Part shown: positions 31,352 through 40,722 of the stretch, piece after piece
How positions within the stretch are numbered: the stretch's first letter is position 1
Layout: every line of letters begins with the position of its first letter
Origin: Sinomonas terrae
GTDB taxonomy: Bacteria; Actinomycetota; Actinomycetes; Actinomycetales; Micrococcaceae
Assembly (NCBI RefSeq): GCF_022539255.1
Contig: NZ_JAKZBV010000001.1
Coordinates: 744,001 to 808,000, forward strand
Reading direction: 5' to 3'
DNA length: 64,000 bases
Translations under genes and position numbers: made by a program
Notes under the pieces: model-generated
Databases searched by the model: none
Told to the model about the DNA's origin: nothing
Seen by the model: only the letters and a program-made list of their open reading frames with translations

Positions 31352-32623
31352 ATGTCCGATGCCGCACCGACGCAGCACTCGCCGACGGCGTCAGGCGCAG
31401 GGTCCGGTGCGGCGCGCCGGCCGGACTACGAGACCAGAGTCGCGTGGTCCGAGGCGCTCTGCGGCTACAACTTCGGCCCCCGGCATCCCATGCACCCGAG
31501 CCGGCTCGACCTGACGGCCCGGCTCTGCGAGGACCTCGGTCTCTTCTCCCTGCCGCGGGTCACCGTCGTCGAGCCCCACGTCGCGAGCGACGACGAGCTT
31601 GCCGCCGTCCACACGCGCGACTACATAGCCGCCGTCCGCCGCGCAAGCGAGGACCCGTCGTCGTCCGATCCGAAACGGGGGATCGGGACGGAGGACGACC
31701 CCGCGTTCGCGGGCATGCATGAGGCCAGTGCGCGCATCGCGGGCGGCTCGCTCGAAGCGGCCGACGCCGTCTTGGACGGCCGCGCCCAGCATGCCGTCAA
31801 TTTCGCCGGCGGGATGCATCACGCGGCCGCGGACCACGCGAGCGGCTTCTGCATCTACAACGACGTGGCTCTCGCGATCCAGCGGCTGCTCGACGGCGGC
31901 GTCCAGCGGGTCGCGTACATCGACGTCGACGTGCATCACGGCGACGGGATGCAGGGCGTGTTCTGGAATGACCCGCGCGTCCTGACCATCTCGCTCCACG
32001 AAAGCGGCCTCACGCTCTTCCCGGGAACTGGGTTCCCGCACGAGATCGGCGGCCCCGATGCAGCGGGGATGGCCGTGAACGTCGCACTCCCGGCGAGAAC
32101 GGCCGACGGCGGGTGGTTGCGGGCGTTCCACGCGGTTGTCCCGCAGCTCGTCGAGGCGTTCCAGCCGGAGGTGGTCGTCAGCCAGCATGGGTGCGACTCC
32201 CACGCCCGGGATCCGCTCGCGGACCTCCGAACGAGCATCGACGCCCAGCGCGAGGTTGCGCTGACGGTCTCGCGGCTGGCGGCGCGCTTCTGCTCGGACC
32301 GCTGGATCGCCACCGGCGGCGGGGGCTACGACGTCCTCCACGTGGTTCCCCGAGTCTGGACGCACCTCGTGGGAATCGCCGCGGGGCACCCCATCCAGCT
32401 CCGCGCGGCGATCCCAGAATCGTGGCGTGACTACGTCCGCGAGCGCCACCCGGAGCGGCTCTTGCCAGGGGAAGGTCTCCCCGAGAGCATGGGGGAGGAG
32501 GCGGACACCTGGTGGCGCTCGTGGGACATCGGATTCAACCCGAACGACGCCGTGGACCGCGCGATCATGGCGACCCGGAAGGAAGTGTTTCCCCTTCACG
32601 GGCTGGACCCGTGGTTCGACTGA
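31352..32623 (+). CDS. acuC: Acetoin utilization protein AcuC-type deacetylase
   Basis: 423 aa class I histone-deacetylase fold. Zinc- and charge-relay motifs are GGMHHAAADHASGFCIYND, YIDVDVHHGDGMQ, SLHESG, QHGCDSHARDPLA and GGGGYD. In Bacillus, AcuC deacetylates and activates acetyl-CoA synthetase; the acs gene here lies 28 kb away, so the link is by family knowledge only. A -10-like TAGCCT at 31340-31345 is 6 nt from the ATG, implying a leaderless transcript. Confidence 0.93.
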   Translation: MSDAAPTQHSPTASGAGSGAARRPDYETRVAWSEALCGYNFGPRHPMHPSRLDLTARLCEDLGLFSLPRVTVVEPHVASDDELAAVHTRDYIAAVRRASEDPSSSDPKRGIGTEDDPAFAGMHEASARIAGGSLEAADAVLDGRAQHAVNFAGGMHHAAADHASGFCIYNDVALAIQRLLDGGVQRVAYIDVDVHHGDGMQGVFWNDPRVLTISLHESGLTLFPGTGFPHEIGGPDAAGMAVNVALPARTADGGWLRAFHAVVPQLVEAFQPEVVVSQHGCDSHARDPLADLRTSIDAQREVALTVSRLAARFCSDRWIATGGGGYDVLHVVPRVWTHLVGIAAGHPIQLRAAIPESWRDYVRERHPERLLPGEGLPESMGEEADTWWRSWDIGFNPNDAVDRAIMATRKEVFPLHGLDPWFD

Positions 32624-32663
32624 GGCGAGGCCCACGGGCATCGGAGATCGGTAGGCTGGAGGC

Positions 32664-33194
32664 ATGATGACTGACATCTTTGCCGTCATCGCCGACCATA
32701 CGCGCAGGGCCATACTTCGTGAACTGCGCGCCGGCGACAAGGCAGTGGGCGAGCTCGTCGAGGCCCTCGACGCGAGCCAGCCCACGGTGTCGAAGCACCT
32801 CAAGGTCCTCCGCGATGCGGGCCTCGTGACCACTCGCGCCCAAGGCCAGAAGCGCTACTACGCGCTGCGCCTCGAGCCGCTCGCCGAGGTCGGCGGCTGG
32901 CTCACCTCATTGCGCACGACGGCGGCCCCGGCACCGGAGGAGGCGCCGGCACCTTCGGCGGGCGTCGCTGTCGTCCCCTCGGCACCAGCCCTGCCGGCCC
33001 CGGCCGTGGCGAATGCTTCCATCGAACCTCTGGCTCCCTCGCCCGCAGGCGTCGCGGCAGCGTCGGGCACGCGTCCGCAGCAGATCCAGCGCACGGTCGA
33101 ACGGACCGTCGAGCGTGCCGCGAAGGGCGCGGCCGAGATCATCGCGAACCTCCCGAAGTGGCGCCGGAAGGAACCTGGCCGCCAACAGGGCTAG
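32664..33194 (+). CDS. ArsR-family transcriptional regulator with Ala/Pro-rich tail
   Basis: 176 aa. A winged helix-turn-helix fills residues 1-75 (VIADHTRRAILRELRAGDKAVGELVEAL, QPTVSKHLKVLRDAGLV). An Ala/Pro-rich linker and a basic C-terminal helix (RTVERTVERAAKGAAEIIANLPKWRRK) follow. No metal-sensing cysteines are present. The ATG pair at 32664 follows TAGGCTGGAGGC, which could be both a -10 and a ribosome binding site. The target is unknown. Confidence 0.82.
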   Translation: MMTDIFAVIADHTRRAILRELRAGDKAVGELVEALDASQPTVSKHLKVLRDAGLVTTRAQGQKRYYALRLEPLAEVGGWLTSLRTTAAPAPEEAPAPSAGVAVVPSAPALPAPAVANASIEPLAPSPAGVAAASGTRPQQIQRTVERTVERAAKGAAEIIANLPKWRRKEPGRQQG

Positions 33195-33209
33195 GCCGAG
33201 AAACGCCGG

Positions 33210-34256
33210 CTACGCTCGCCCGGCCGTGGACTCGCGGACCACGAGCTCGGGTTTGAACACGAGGTTGCGGGGAGCCAGCGAGGGGTCTTCGGCCTCCTCG
33301 CGCAGGATCTGGACGGCGGTCTGGCCGATCAGGTCGCGTGGCTGCCGGACCGAAGAGAGCGGGACGACCGCCGCGCTCGCGAAATCGATGTCGTCGTACC
33401 CGACGATGGCCACGTCCTCCGGGACGCGCAGATGGCCTTCGCCCATGAGGACCTGGAGCGCGCCGATCGCGACGAGATCGTTGCCCGCGACGAGGGCATC
33501 GGGCCGATCGGGGGCGCGCCGCGCGAGGATTGCGCGAGCGGCGCGGCGCCCGTCCTCGAAACTGAGCCCGAGGGTCTCGACCGCCTCAACACTCGCGCCC
33601 TCGACGGCCGCTGCTGCGCTCTCGACACCTGTGAGGCGATCCTGCATCTGAGCAAGGCCCGCGGGGCCCCCGACGAAGGCGAGCTGACGCCTCCCGAGGC
33701 CGAGCAGGTGCTGGGCCGCGAGGCGACCGCCCTCGACGTCGTCGACCGCGACCGAGCTCAGGCTGCGGCTGCCCGCGACCCTGTCGACGAGCACCGCGGG
33801 AGTGCCCGCCTTGCGCAGACGCTCAAGGCGCTCGCCGATGTCCCCGATCGGGGAGATCAGCAGGCCGAGCACGCGCTGCGTCTCGAAATAGTCCACGTGC
33901 GCGGCCTCGCGGTCCGGGGATTCGTCGCTGTTGGCCATCACCACAGACAGGCCGTCCCGGCCGGCCTCGTCCTCGGCGCCCCGGGCGACGTCCGTGAAGA
34001 AGGGGTTCCGGGCGTCGAGCACCACGAGGCCGATCGTCGTCGAGCGCCCGGCCCGCAGCTGGCGCGCGGCATCGTTGCGGACGAAGCCGAGCTCCTTGAT
34101 AGCCGCGTGGACCCGTTCGACCGTCGCCGCGCGCACGATGTCCGGACGGTTGAGGACGTTGGACACCGTGCCCACGGAGACTCCTGCAAGCTCCGCGACG
34201 TCGCGGATGCTCGCAGCCCCGTGGGACGACGCGGGGGAAGGGTGGGTGCGGCTCAT
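33210..34256 (-). CDS. LacI-family regulator of the rhamnoside region (LacI-1)
   Basis: 348 aa. The helix-turn-helix is SIRDVAELAGVSVGTVSNVLNRPDIV with hinge AARQLRAGRSTTIGLVV, followed by the periplasmic-binding-protein-like sensor domain. It lies 74 bp downstream of the alpha-L-rhamnosidase gene on the same strand, so it is probably the local rhamnose or rhamnoside regulator, acting on the rha genes as well. A half-site related to the rhaM operator (GATTCA in TGATCCTGATTCA, 34291-34303) and a GAAAGGTTTC palindrome (34278-34287) lie before its start and may mediate autoregulation. The effector is not shown by sequence. Confidence 0.92.
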   Translation of the reverse strand: MSRTHPSPASSHGAASIRDVAELAGVSVGTVSNVLNRPDIVRAATVERVHAAIKELGFVRNDAARQLRAGRSTTIGLVVLDARNPFFTDVARGAEDEAGRDGLSVVMANSDESPDREAAHVDYFETQRVLGLLISPIGDIGERLERLRKAGTPAVLVDRVAGSRSLSSVAVDDVEGGRLAAQHLLGLGRRQLAFVGGPAGLAQMQDRLTGVESAAAAVEGASVEAVETLGLSFEDGRRAARAILARRAPDRPDALVAGNDLVAIGALQVLMGEGHLRVPEDVAIVGYDDIDFASAAVVPLSSVRQPRDLIGQTAVQILREEAEDPSLAPRNLVFKPELVVRESTAGRA

Positions 34257-34330
34257 GCTGGGAGACTACCGCGTCCTGAAAGGTTTCGCGTGATCCTGAT
34301 TCAGTGCTCTCGTAACGGTTGTTCCTGCGG

Positions 34331-37300
34331 TCAAATCGAGGGTTGGGCGGAGACGGGCGAGGCGAGTCCGGTGCCTGGGGGAAGGTCGCACTCGAGGGTG
34401 AGGGCGGCGTCGTCGTCCCCGTCCTTGGCCCGGTGCCAGAAGATCCTGAGCGTCCCCTCGTCGAGCGGCAGCTCGGCTCTTACCCAGTCGAGGCGGCACT
34501 CGGGCGGGCGGATCTCGAACCTGCCCGGAGCGACCCGGCGCAGGCCAACGATGCCCTCCACGAGCACGGGCCACGCGGCCGCGGCCCACGCGTGAGACTG
34601 GCTGTGGTCCGATCCTTCCGCGAGCTCCCACGATTCCCACGCGAACGTCGCCCCCTTCGCGAGCCACGCCAGGGGGCCGCGGGACGGGTCGTCGAGCACG
34701 GTGCCGAGAGCGTCTTCGACACGGCCGGCCTCGACGAGAGCCGAGAGCAGTCGGTGCCAGGTCATGGGGCCCATGCGGAGCCCGAGCGAGGCGGCGCGTT
34801 CGGCATCGCTCGCGATGTGCTCCGGACGGGTCGCGCCGACCGCGAGCGGGAAGACGGTCGCGTGCTGCGACGCGTGCGGGCTCGAGGATCCGTCGGGCCG
34901 TAGGCCGTCCACGAACACGCCATCGACCCGGAGGAGCCGGTCCATCGCGTCGGCGAGGAGTTCGGCGCGTTCCGCGAGAGCCGCTTCTTTCCGCTCGAGG
35001 CCGACGACGCCGCAGAGGCGGCCTGTGGCGGCGAGCGCAGAGAATGCTTGGGCGTTGACGGTGGTCCGGGCAGCGGTGGACATGTCGTAGCCGAAGCGAT
35101 TCGGGGCCGGCCAGTCCACGATTCCATGCAGATACGGGCCGGAACCGCCCTCGAGGTCCCTCACGAGGCCCGCGCAGGGTCCGTCCTCGGCGACGGAGCG
35201 CAGGGCATAGCCGCACGTCTCCTCGAGCTGGGGCAGGAGTTCGGCGACGAACGCGTCGTCGCCCGTGCGGAGCCAGTAGGCCTCGACCCACTCGGGCAGC
35301 ATGAGGCTGAAGTCCGGGATGTCCCGTTTGCCGTCGCCGTTGGGGTAGACGGCGTTGACTCGGCCACGCTCTGCCGCAGAGCCCCAGTAGCGGCGTCCCG
35401 ACCACATGAACTCGCGGAGGGCCTGGCGGGTGAACTCGCGCTCGCCGAAGGCGGCCATCGTCGCGTAGGAGATGTTCGCGGCGTCCGCGAGGAACTGCCC
35501 CTTCTCGCGCGTCGGCGTGTCGACGAAGCGCTCCTGGACCCCATGGAGGGCCGAGTCCTGAAGGAGCCGGAGGACACGGGTCAGCTCGGGTTCCGAACAG
35601 TCGACGACGGCGGCCGCCGGGTGCGCGGCGTGGACGACGGCGGCGTCCACCCGGGCGGGACTCGCCCCTTCGAACTCCAGGAACCGGAAGCCGAGGTGCA
35701 CGCGCGCGTCGAAGGACACAGGCCCTCTGACAGTCGGCGCCTCTTCAGCGGGCGCCTCTTGAATCGGCCCCGTCAGGAAGGACATGTCCGTGTTCTGGCT
35801 CGCGTTCTTGGAATCGTCGACGCGCCCGTCCTCCCTTAGCCCGTACCCTGCCCGGAGGCGTGTTTTCCGGGCACTCCCGCTTGCGTCGAAGACGACGCGC
35901 GGCTGGCGTGCTCGGACGGTGCCGAAGTCGGCCACAGGGGTCCCGTCGCGTGCCTCGAGCCAGCGCACAGGCTCGTCGCGCTGCTCGACGACGTGGGCGC
36001 GGCGGGGGTGGAGCGCCGCCGGGAAGTCCTCCGACGGGTAGGGCCCGAGGACGAGGGCGGGCGACCATGCGGCGTCGTCGAAGCCCGGCTCGTCCCAGCC
36101 CAGAGGGGGTTCGGCGAGCCGGTGTTCGATGGGGTCGCCCTCGTCGTTGCGATAGCCGGCCTGCGCGTAGGGGGCTTCGGCGACCCGCCACCCGGGTGCC
36201 GTCCCGTACGCGACGTGGCGGCCGTCGTCGTACTCGACCCGCAGCTCGGCGATGACGCCGGGCTCGGTCGCCGCCCTGCCCTGGCCTGGACCGTACCAGT
36301 GCGAAAGGACGGCGATCGCTGGGTTCGGGCCCGCGCCGATCAAGGCCTCGGTGACATCCGCCGCGTCGTAGTAGTCCTCGCCCGCGTATCCGAATGATGA
36401 GAGGGCAAGGACCTCGCTCCCGCCGACGGACACCCAGGCCTGATGGCGCGCGGCGGCGTAGAGGACGGCCCGCTGCACGCGTCCCTCGAGCTCGATCTCG
36501 GTGCGCAGCAGCGTCCACTCGTCAGGCTGCCGGAACGGCGTCTCGGCGGGCCATCCGGGGAGGCCCTGCGCCGGCTCGTAGCGGAAACGGGTGACGCCAC
36601 CCGGATCCGAGACTGTGAGGGAACGCAGGGCGCCCTCGGCGCGCGGTGCGGCGTGGAGGGCAAGGAGAGGCCCGGTCGCGGCCGGCAGCGGTGCCCCGAG
36701 GACGTGGTGCCCGTCGATCGCGACGGCGAGCCGGCCGAGGCGGGCCTCGAGCCGGAGGCGGCGCCATGGTCCGTCACCGGGCCGGGCAGATGCTGCAGCG
36801 GTCGGCGTAGCCGTAGCGGAAGGAGGCGCGTAGGCCTCGGCGAGCGGCGCCGTCGCCCACTCGGTGGGCTGCGCCGGTTGCTCCCACGCGGGAAGCGGCC
36901 GGAGCGCGACGTGGCCATCCCCGGCAACCTCCAGAAGCAGGCCGGTTCCGGGGCCATCGGAGTGGAAGGCAATGCCAGCGGCGCCGAGAACTGGACGGAG
37001 CTCGGCCTCGATCACGAACTCGGGGCTAGCCTCTGCCGGGATGGGGAGGAAGGGCGTGCCGTGCCAGCGCAGGGAGTCCTCGGCCAACCGCAACGGCGCT
37101 CGTCCGCCCGGACGGCGCCCGATCCACTGGGCCGACCAGTCCTCGTCTCGAAGCCCCGTCCCGAACGCGTGCTCTTCGCTCCAAGGCCCCCAGACGCCGT
37201 CGCCCGTCTGGAGGCGCACCCGCCAGCGGCATTCGGCTGCGGGCGGAAGGGCGGCGCTGGCCGGAACGGTGACCCGGGTCGTGGCGTGGGGCGGCAGGGG

Positions 37301-37504
37301 GAGGGGGCCCGGCGCCCAGAGGAGGCGGCCGTCTGCAGAGCGCACCTCAGGCTCGACGGCTGCTGGCGCGACGGGATCAACCGCATACGAGGGGGAAACC
37401 TGTTCTGCCTGCCAGGAGAGCCTCGGGCTCGGACCGGACGTCAGGCACCGCTCGACGCCCTCGACGCGCAGCCGGACGGGCTTCAGCGCGACCTCGCCCG
37501 GCAT
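34331..37504 (-). CDS. Alpha-L-rhamnosidase, GH78
   Basis: 1057 aa without a signal peptide, so probably intracellular. An N-terminal beta-sandwich region includes the LRVEGVERC and GPWSEEHAFGTG motifs of GH78 domain N. A second carbohydrate-binding-like domain follows, then the (alpha/alpha)6 catalytic barrel with DTPTREKGQFLADA (general-acid region), WVEAYWLRTGDD, GPYLHGIVDWP, MTWHRLLSALVE and GATFAWESWE. It removes terminal rhamnose from rhamnosides or rhamnogalacturonan oligomers. Its ATG overlaps the stop of the upstream oxidoreductase gene by one base (TGATG), so the genes are cotranscribed. GTRAP-like surface signals are absent. Confidence 0.92.
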   Translation of the reverse strand: MPGEVALKPVRLRVEGVERCLTSGPSPRLSWQAEQVSPSYAVDPVAPAAVEPEVRSADGRLLWAPGPLPLPPHATTRVTVPASAALPPAAECRWRVRLQTGDGVWGPWSEEHAFGTGLRDEDWSAQWIGRRPGGRAPLRLAEDSLRWHGTPFLPIPAEASPEFVIEAELRPVLGAAGIAFHSDGPGTGLLLEVAGDGHVALRPLPAWEQPAQPTEWATAPLAEAYAPPSATATPTAAASARPGDGPWRRLRLEARLGRLAVAIDGHHVLGAPLPAATGPLLALHAAPRAEGALRSLTVSDPGGVTRFRYEPAQGLPGWPAETPFRQPDEWTLLRTEIELEGRVQRAVLYAAARHQAWVSVGGSEVLALSSFGYAGEDYYDAADVTEALIGAGPNPAIAVLSHWYGPGQGRAATEPGVIAELRVEYDDGRHVAYGTAPGWRVAEAPYAQAGYRNDEGDPIEHRLAEPPLGWDEPGFDDAAWSPALVLGPYPSEDFPAALHPRRAHVVEQRDEPVRWLEARDGTPVADFGTVRARQPRVVFDASGSARKTRLRAGYGLREDGRVDDSKNASQNTDMSFLTGPIQEAPAEEAPTVRGPVSFDARVHLGFRFLEFEGASPARVDAAVVHAAHPAAAVVDCSEPELTRVLRLLQDSALHGVQERFVDTPTREKGQFLADAANISYATMAAFGEREFTRQALREFMWSGRRYWGSAAERGRVNAVYPNGDGKRDIPDFSLMLPEWVEAYWLRTGDDAFVAELLPQLEETCGYALRSVAEDGPCAGLVRDLEGGSGPYLHGIVDWPAPNRFGYDMSTAARTTVNAQAFSALAATGRLCGVVGLERKEAALAERAELLADAMDRLLRVDGVFVDGLRPDGSSSPHASQHATVFPLAVGATRPEHIASDAERAASLGLRMGPMTWHRLLSALVEAGRVEDALGTVLDDPSRGPLAWLAKGATFAWESWELAEGSDHSQSHAWAAAAWPVLVEGIVGLRRVAPGRFEIRPPECRLDWVRAELPLDEGTLRIFWHRAKDGDDDAALTLECDLPPGTGLASPVSAQPSI

Positions 37505-39591
37505 CAGGCGGCACCTCCGTCAGCGACGAGCGCCGCGGCACGGGAGGCATCGACCCGGCCGTCGACGAACCACATCCGGAACGTCCGCTCGAGCGGCTCG
37601 CCGTCCTCCAACTCGACAGCTCGCTCCCAAGCGAGCGCCGAGCCGATCCCCGGGTAGCCGGCCATCCTCACGAACCACGGATCCTCCGGTGCCTCGGGTG
37701 GCGCGGCGAGCACGATTCCGGCGTCGCCTTCGCCAAACGTCGCGCTCCAGGCCAGCCAAGGAGCCGGGCGGCCGTGGACCGCCTCCTCGCCTTCACTATC
37801 GGGCGTCAGGACGATCGATTCTGAGCATGGGGCGAGCCGCAGGAAGAATCCGCCGTACCCTCCACCCGCATTGCCGTTGGACCCCGGACCACCGAGGCTC
37901 ACGGGACCGGCGGCCTCGAGGCGGCTCTTGAGCTCGAGCTGCCACGCCCCGTCGCCCGCCGGCACGGCGCGAGCGAGCCTGTCCTCGCGAAGGAGGGTCG
38001 CGCCGTCGTGCGCCTCCCACCGAAGGGAAAGCCGTAGCGAACCCGGAGCGCTCTCGACGGACTCCACGGCAATCCGCCCGTGATCCCGCCGCCATACATA
38101 TCGACCGGCCTCGCGAGTGTAGGTACGGCCGCCCCACAGGTTGGTCCCGGAGACGTCCTGGAGTGCGACGCCGAGCCCGAGGTGCCACGGGTGGTCGAGG
38201 GGGAAGTGCTCACTCACCGTGACTCCGCCGAGGGTGCGGACAGGATGCAGGTAGGGGCGCGGCGAGAGGCTCGGAGCGACGCTGCGGCCATCGCGCAGCT
38301 CGGCCACTTGGCGGCCGTCTGGAAGGGAGAGGCGAGCGGCCGGCTGTTGCCCGGCCAGATGCTGGCCGGCCTCTGGCTGGCCGGCCTCTGGCTGGCCGGC
38401 CGCCCACGGTAGGCCGAGTTCGGCAAAGGTGGCCTGTGCTCGGACCGCCCGAGCGAGGTCCTCCTCGATTCCCCGCACGATCGGGCGCGCCGCCTGGCCT
38501 TCGCCTACCCACTCGACGAACTCGTCGGCGATCTGCAGGGGCGCCGGGGCCGTCCGGACCGCTTCGAGAACGCGCATGAACGCTCCCGCGTCGGCGAGGG
38601 AGCTCAGGAGGGGAGTGCCCGAGGCCAGATGCTCGAGGAGATTCTCGGTCAGATCGGTCCGCCCGAACTGCTCCTCGCGTTCGCCCTCGGACGTTCGGAC
38701 AACCAGCCGGTCTTCGGTGTAGTAGAAGTCCGCTTCGCCTTCCGTGCCGTAGACCGTGACCCACGGTTCCGCGGACTCGGCAGCGCAGAGTGTGAGGGCG
38801 CACATGATCCGGAGCCCCTCCGCCGTGACGATCCTGACGGTCGACGTATCGTCCGCCTCGATCCGGTGGGCGTGATAGAGGTCGACGTCGACGCTCGCGA
38901 CATCCCGCTCCCTCCTGGCCCCCGCGATCCGCAGCGCCGTTGCGACGGCGTGGGCGAGGGGGTTCGTCACGACGCCGTCCACGACCTCGACCCCGTTGAG
39001 GCTGCGCTTGCCCGCCCAGGGCGAGCGGGCATAGTAGGCGAGGTCGCGAGTCCAGGTGCCGAACGCCCCGACGGCACGCAGTTCGCCGATCTCTCCTGAA
39101 TTCAGCAGTGCTTCAATCGCCGGGAGCGCGTGCGAGCCGAGGCTCTGGAAGCCCACTTGGACAGCCGCACCGCGGTCTTTTGCGTGCTCGAGCAGTTGGC
39201 GGTAGGCGGCGAGCGACGGCACGGGGGGCTTCTCGAGATACAGTTGAGCCCCGGCGTCGAGCGCGGCGGCCCCGAGCGGGCCATGGGTCTGGAGGGGCGT
39301 GGCGATGATGGCCACGTCCGGCGCGGGGCGCTCCGCAAGGAGCGCCTCCAGATCCGCGTACGACGGCGTGCCTTCCGGTACGGTCCCTGGCTCGGGAGGG
39401 AAGGGGTCGGCGACCGCATCGAGGGCGACGGCGCCCGACTCGAGGAGGCGCTTCAGATTGCGGAGGTGCACGAGCCCGAAGCCGTGCACGCCGACAAGCG
39501 CGATACGCGGCAGGCGCGTTTCCGGATCGCGCCCGGTTTCGGCGCTCGGAGCGGAAGCGGGGAATTCGGTGGAATGTGCGGGGATGCTCAT
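37504..39591 (-). CDS. Gfo/Idh/MocA oxidoreductase fused to DUF6807 (PmoA-like)
   Basis: 695 aa. Residues 25-390 are a Gfo/Idh/MocA NAD(P)-dependent oxidoreductase (IALVGVHGFGLVHLRNLKRL, AIIATPLQTHGPLGAAALDAG, LYLEKPPVP). Residues about 420-695 are a DUF6807/PmoA domain (RPYLHPVRTLGGVTVSEHFPLDHPWHLGLGVAL). The linker holds 5-residue AGQPE-type repeats encoded by a 15-nt tandem array. The substrate is unknown; the operon with a rhamnosidase suggests oxidation of a glycoside or sugar lactone. Start ATG 39591 with AAAGGAG upstream. A LacI-type palindrome lies at 39624-39639. Confidence 0.87.
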   Translation of the reverse strand: MSIPAHSTEFPASAPSAETGRDPETRLPRIALVGVHGFGLVHLRNLKRLLESGAVALDAVADPFPPEPGTVPEGTPSYADLEALLAERPAPDVAIIATPLQTHGPLGAAALDAGAQLYLEKPPVPSLAAYRQLLEHAKDRGAAVQVGFQSLGSHALPAIEALLNSGEIGELRAVGAFGTWTRDLAYYARSPWAGKRSLNGVEVVDGVVTNPLAHAVATALRIAGARRERDVASVDVDLYHAHRIEADDTSTVRIVTAEGLRIMCALTLCAAESAEPWVTVYGTEGEADFYYTEDRLVVRTSEGEREEQFGRTDLTENLLEHLASGTPLLSSLADAGAFMRVLEAVRTAPAPLQIADEFVEWVGEGQAARPIVRGIEEDLARAVRAQATFAELGLPWAAGQPEAGQPEAGQHLAGQQPAARLSLPDGRQVAELRDGRSVAPSLSPRPYLHPVRTLGGVTVSEHFPLDHPWHLGLGVALQDVSGTNLWGGRTYTREAGRYVWRRDHGRIAVESVESAPGSLRLSLRWEAHDGATLLREDRLARAVPAGDGAWQLELKSRLEAAGPVSLGGPGSNGNAGGGYGGFFLRLAPCSESIVLTPDSEGEEAVHGRPAPWLAWSATFGEGDAGIVLAAPPEAPEDPWFVRMAGYPGIGSALAWERAVELEDGEPLERTFRMWFVDGRVDASRAAALVADGGAA
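38361..38405. repeat. Three 15-nt tandem repeats in the oxidoreductase-DUF6807 linker
   Basis: GCTGGCCGGCCTCTG at 38361 and 38376 and a diverged third unit at 38391, in frame, encode the GQPEA-type linker repeat. Confidence 0.85.
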
Positions 39592-39623
39592 GGAGCTCCT
39601 TTGCGCCGTGGCCCGTGTCGGGG

Positions 39624-39639
39624 GGGAAAGCGTTTTCCC
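39624..39639. promoter_or_regulatory. LacI-type operator upstream of the rhamnosidase operon
   Basis: GGGAAAGCGTTTTCCC is a 16-bp near-perfect palindrome with the central CG typical of LacI-family sites and the form GAAAnCGnTTTC shared with the operators at 52.4 and 54.6 kb. It is 33 bp upstream of the oxidoreductase start. Confidence 0.7.
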
Positions 39640-39735
39640 ACAGTCTGGCACGGGGATTGCGGCCCCGTCCAGAGCCCGCGGTCCCGGGGGCGCGCACCGT
39701 GGCGGCGCTTGCCGGGACGTGGCCCCGATCCCCTC

Positions 39736-39847
39736 AGTTGGCGCCCTGGCCGCACGGAGCGCCCTAGCCCCCACGTGGCGCCCTCGCCCGCACGTGGCGC
39801 CCTGGCCCGCACGTGGCGCCCTGGCCCGCACTTGGCACCCTCGCCCG
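39736..39847. repeat. Six 19-nt tandem repeats, intergenic
   Basis: Units with consensus CACGTGGCGCCCTGGCCCG begin at about 39736 (shortened), 39753, 39772, 39791, 39810 and 39829. An inverted partial copy, GGGCGCCACGTG, lies at 39885-39896 and could pair with any unit. The 369-bp gap between the oxidoreductase start and the lipoprotein stop contains this array and the operator, and no gene. Confidence 0.92.
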
Positions 39848-39960
39848 GATAACCGCGGCGGGTGCGGCGCGGTTATGCGGGGAAGGGCGCCACGTGTCTG
39901 GGGCCGAACCTAGGCGGGAGCCAGCGGGAGCCGGCGCGAGCTCTTGGAGCGGTACCTGTA

Positions 39961-40608
39961 TCAGTACCCCGCGGGGAAGCTGTACGAGGCGGGAATCGTG
40001 GCCGGCGGGGCGCCGTGGACCAAGGCGATCTCCTCATGCGGCTTCAGGACGACGTCCTTGGGACTCCCGGCCTGCTTGCTCCCGTTCACGTAGACCTGCC
40101 AATCGGCGGCACTCGAGTGGGCGCCGCCCGGCGTCGTGCTCGTCCCATCGAGGACGCCCCACTCGGTCAGGAACTGGCCGAGCGTGTAGGTCAATCCGGC
40201 GGTCGGGGCCTCGATGTGGACGATTCCGGACTCGTCGTGGGTGTGCAGCGCCGAGATGCCGTTGGGCTGGCCGTCTGTGCCGAAGCTGAAGCCGACCTCG
40301 GCCGGCACAGTGATCGCCTTTCCGTCCGCAAACACGTCCAGATGAGCGTGATAGTGCTCGGCGCTGCCTTCCGCGAGGAGTACGGAGAGGCCCGCCGCTT
40401 TGATATTGGCGGCGCCGTTGGCCGGCGTCAGTTGCCATCCTGCAGAGGCTGCGGAAGTCGTTTGGGAAGCTGTTTGTCCGTCCGACGCCGACGCGGATGA
40501 AGCTGATGACGCCGACGACGCCGGGGCCGTTCCGGGTGCCGCTGAGCAGCCCGAAAGCCCCAGGGCTAGTGCCGAAATCGCGATCAGGAGGGCAGGCTTC
40601 GTTCTCAA
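39961..40608 (-). CDS. Lipoprotein with conserved histidine motifs
   Basis: 215 aa from a TTG at 40608. The signal peptide KPALLIAISALALGLSGC ends in a lipobox (Cys about residue 21) and is followed by a Ser/Ala-rich spacer (residues 25-57). The mature domain carries AEHYHAHLDVFADG and LHTHDESGIVHIE, two histidine-rich motifs of a family of unknown function found in actinobacteria and other phyla. I infer possible metal binding at the cell surface. It sits between the two rhamnose operons on the opposite strand to rhaM and shows no evident functional link. Confidence 0.78.
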   Translation of the reverse strand: MRTKPALLIAISALALGLSGCSAAPGTAPASSASSASSASASDGQTASQTTSAASAGWQLTPANGAANIKAAGLSVLLAEGSAEHYHAHLDVFADGKAITVPAEVGFSFGTDGQPNGISALHTHDESGIVHIEAPTAGLTYTLGQFLTEWGVLDGTSTTPGGAHSSAADWQVYVNGSKQAGSPKDVVLKPHEEIALVHGAPPATIPASYSFPAGY

Positions 40609-40722
40609 GGTGGCAGGTTCGCTTTCCGTCGGCTTATTGCGGGTCAGTCTAGGGGGCAGACCTTGACCGTTCCTGAGCCGCTTGACCGGTGCTGCCCCCG
40701 ACCGGCCGAGGGGCTCCGGGCA

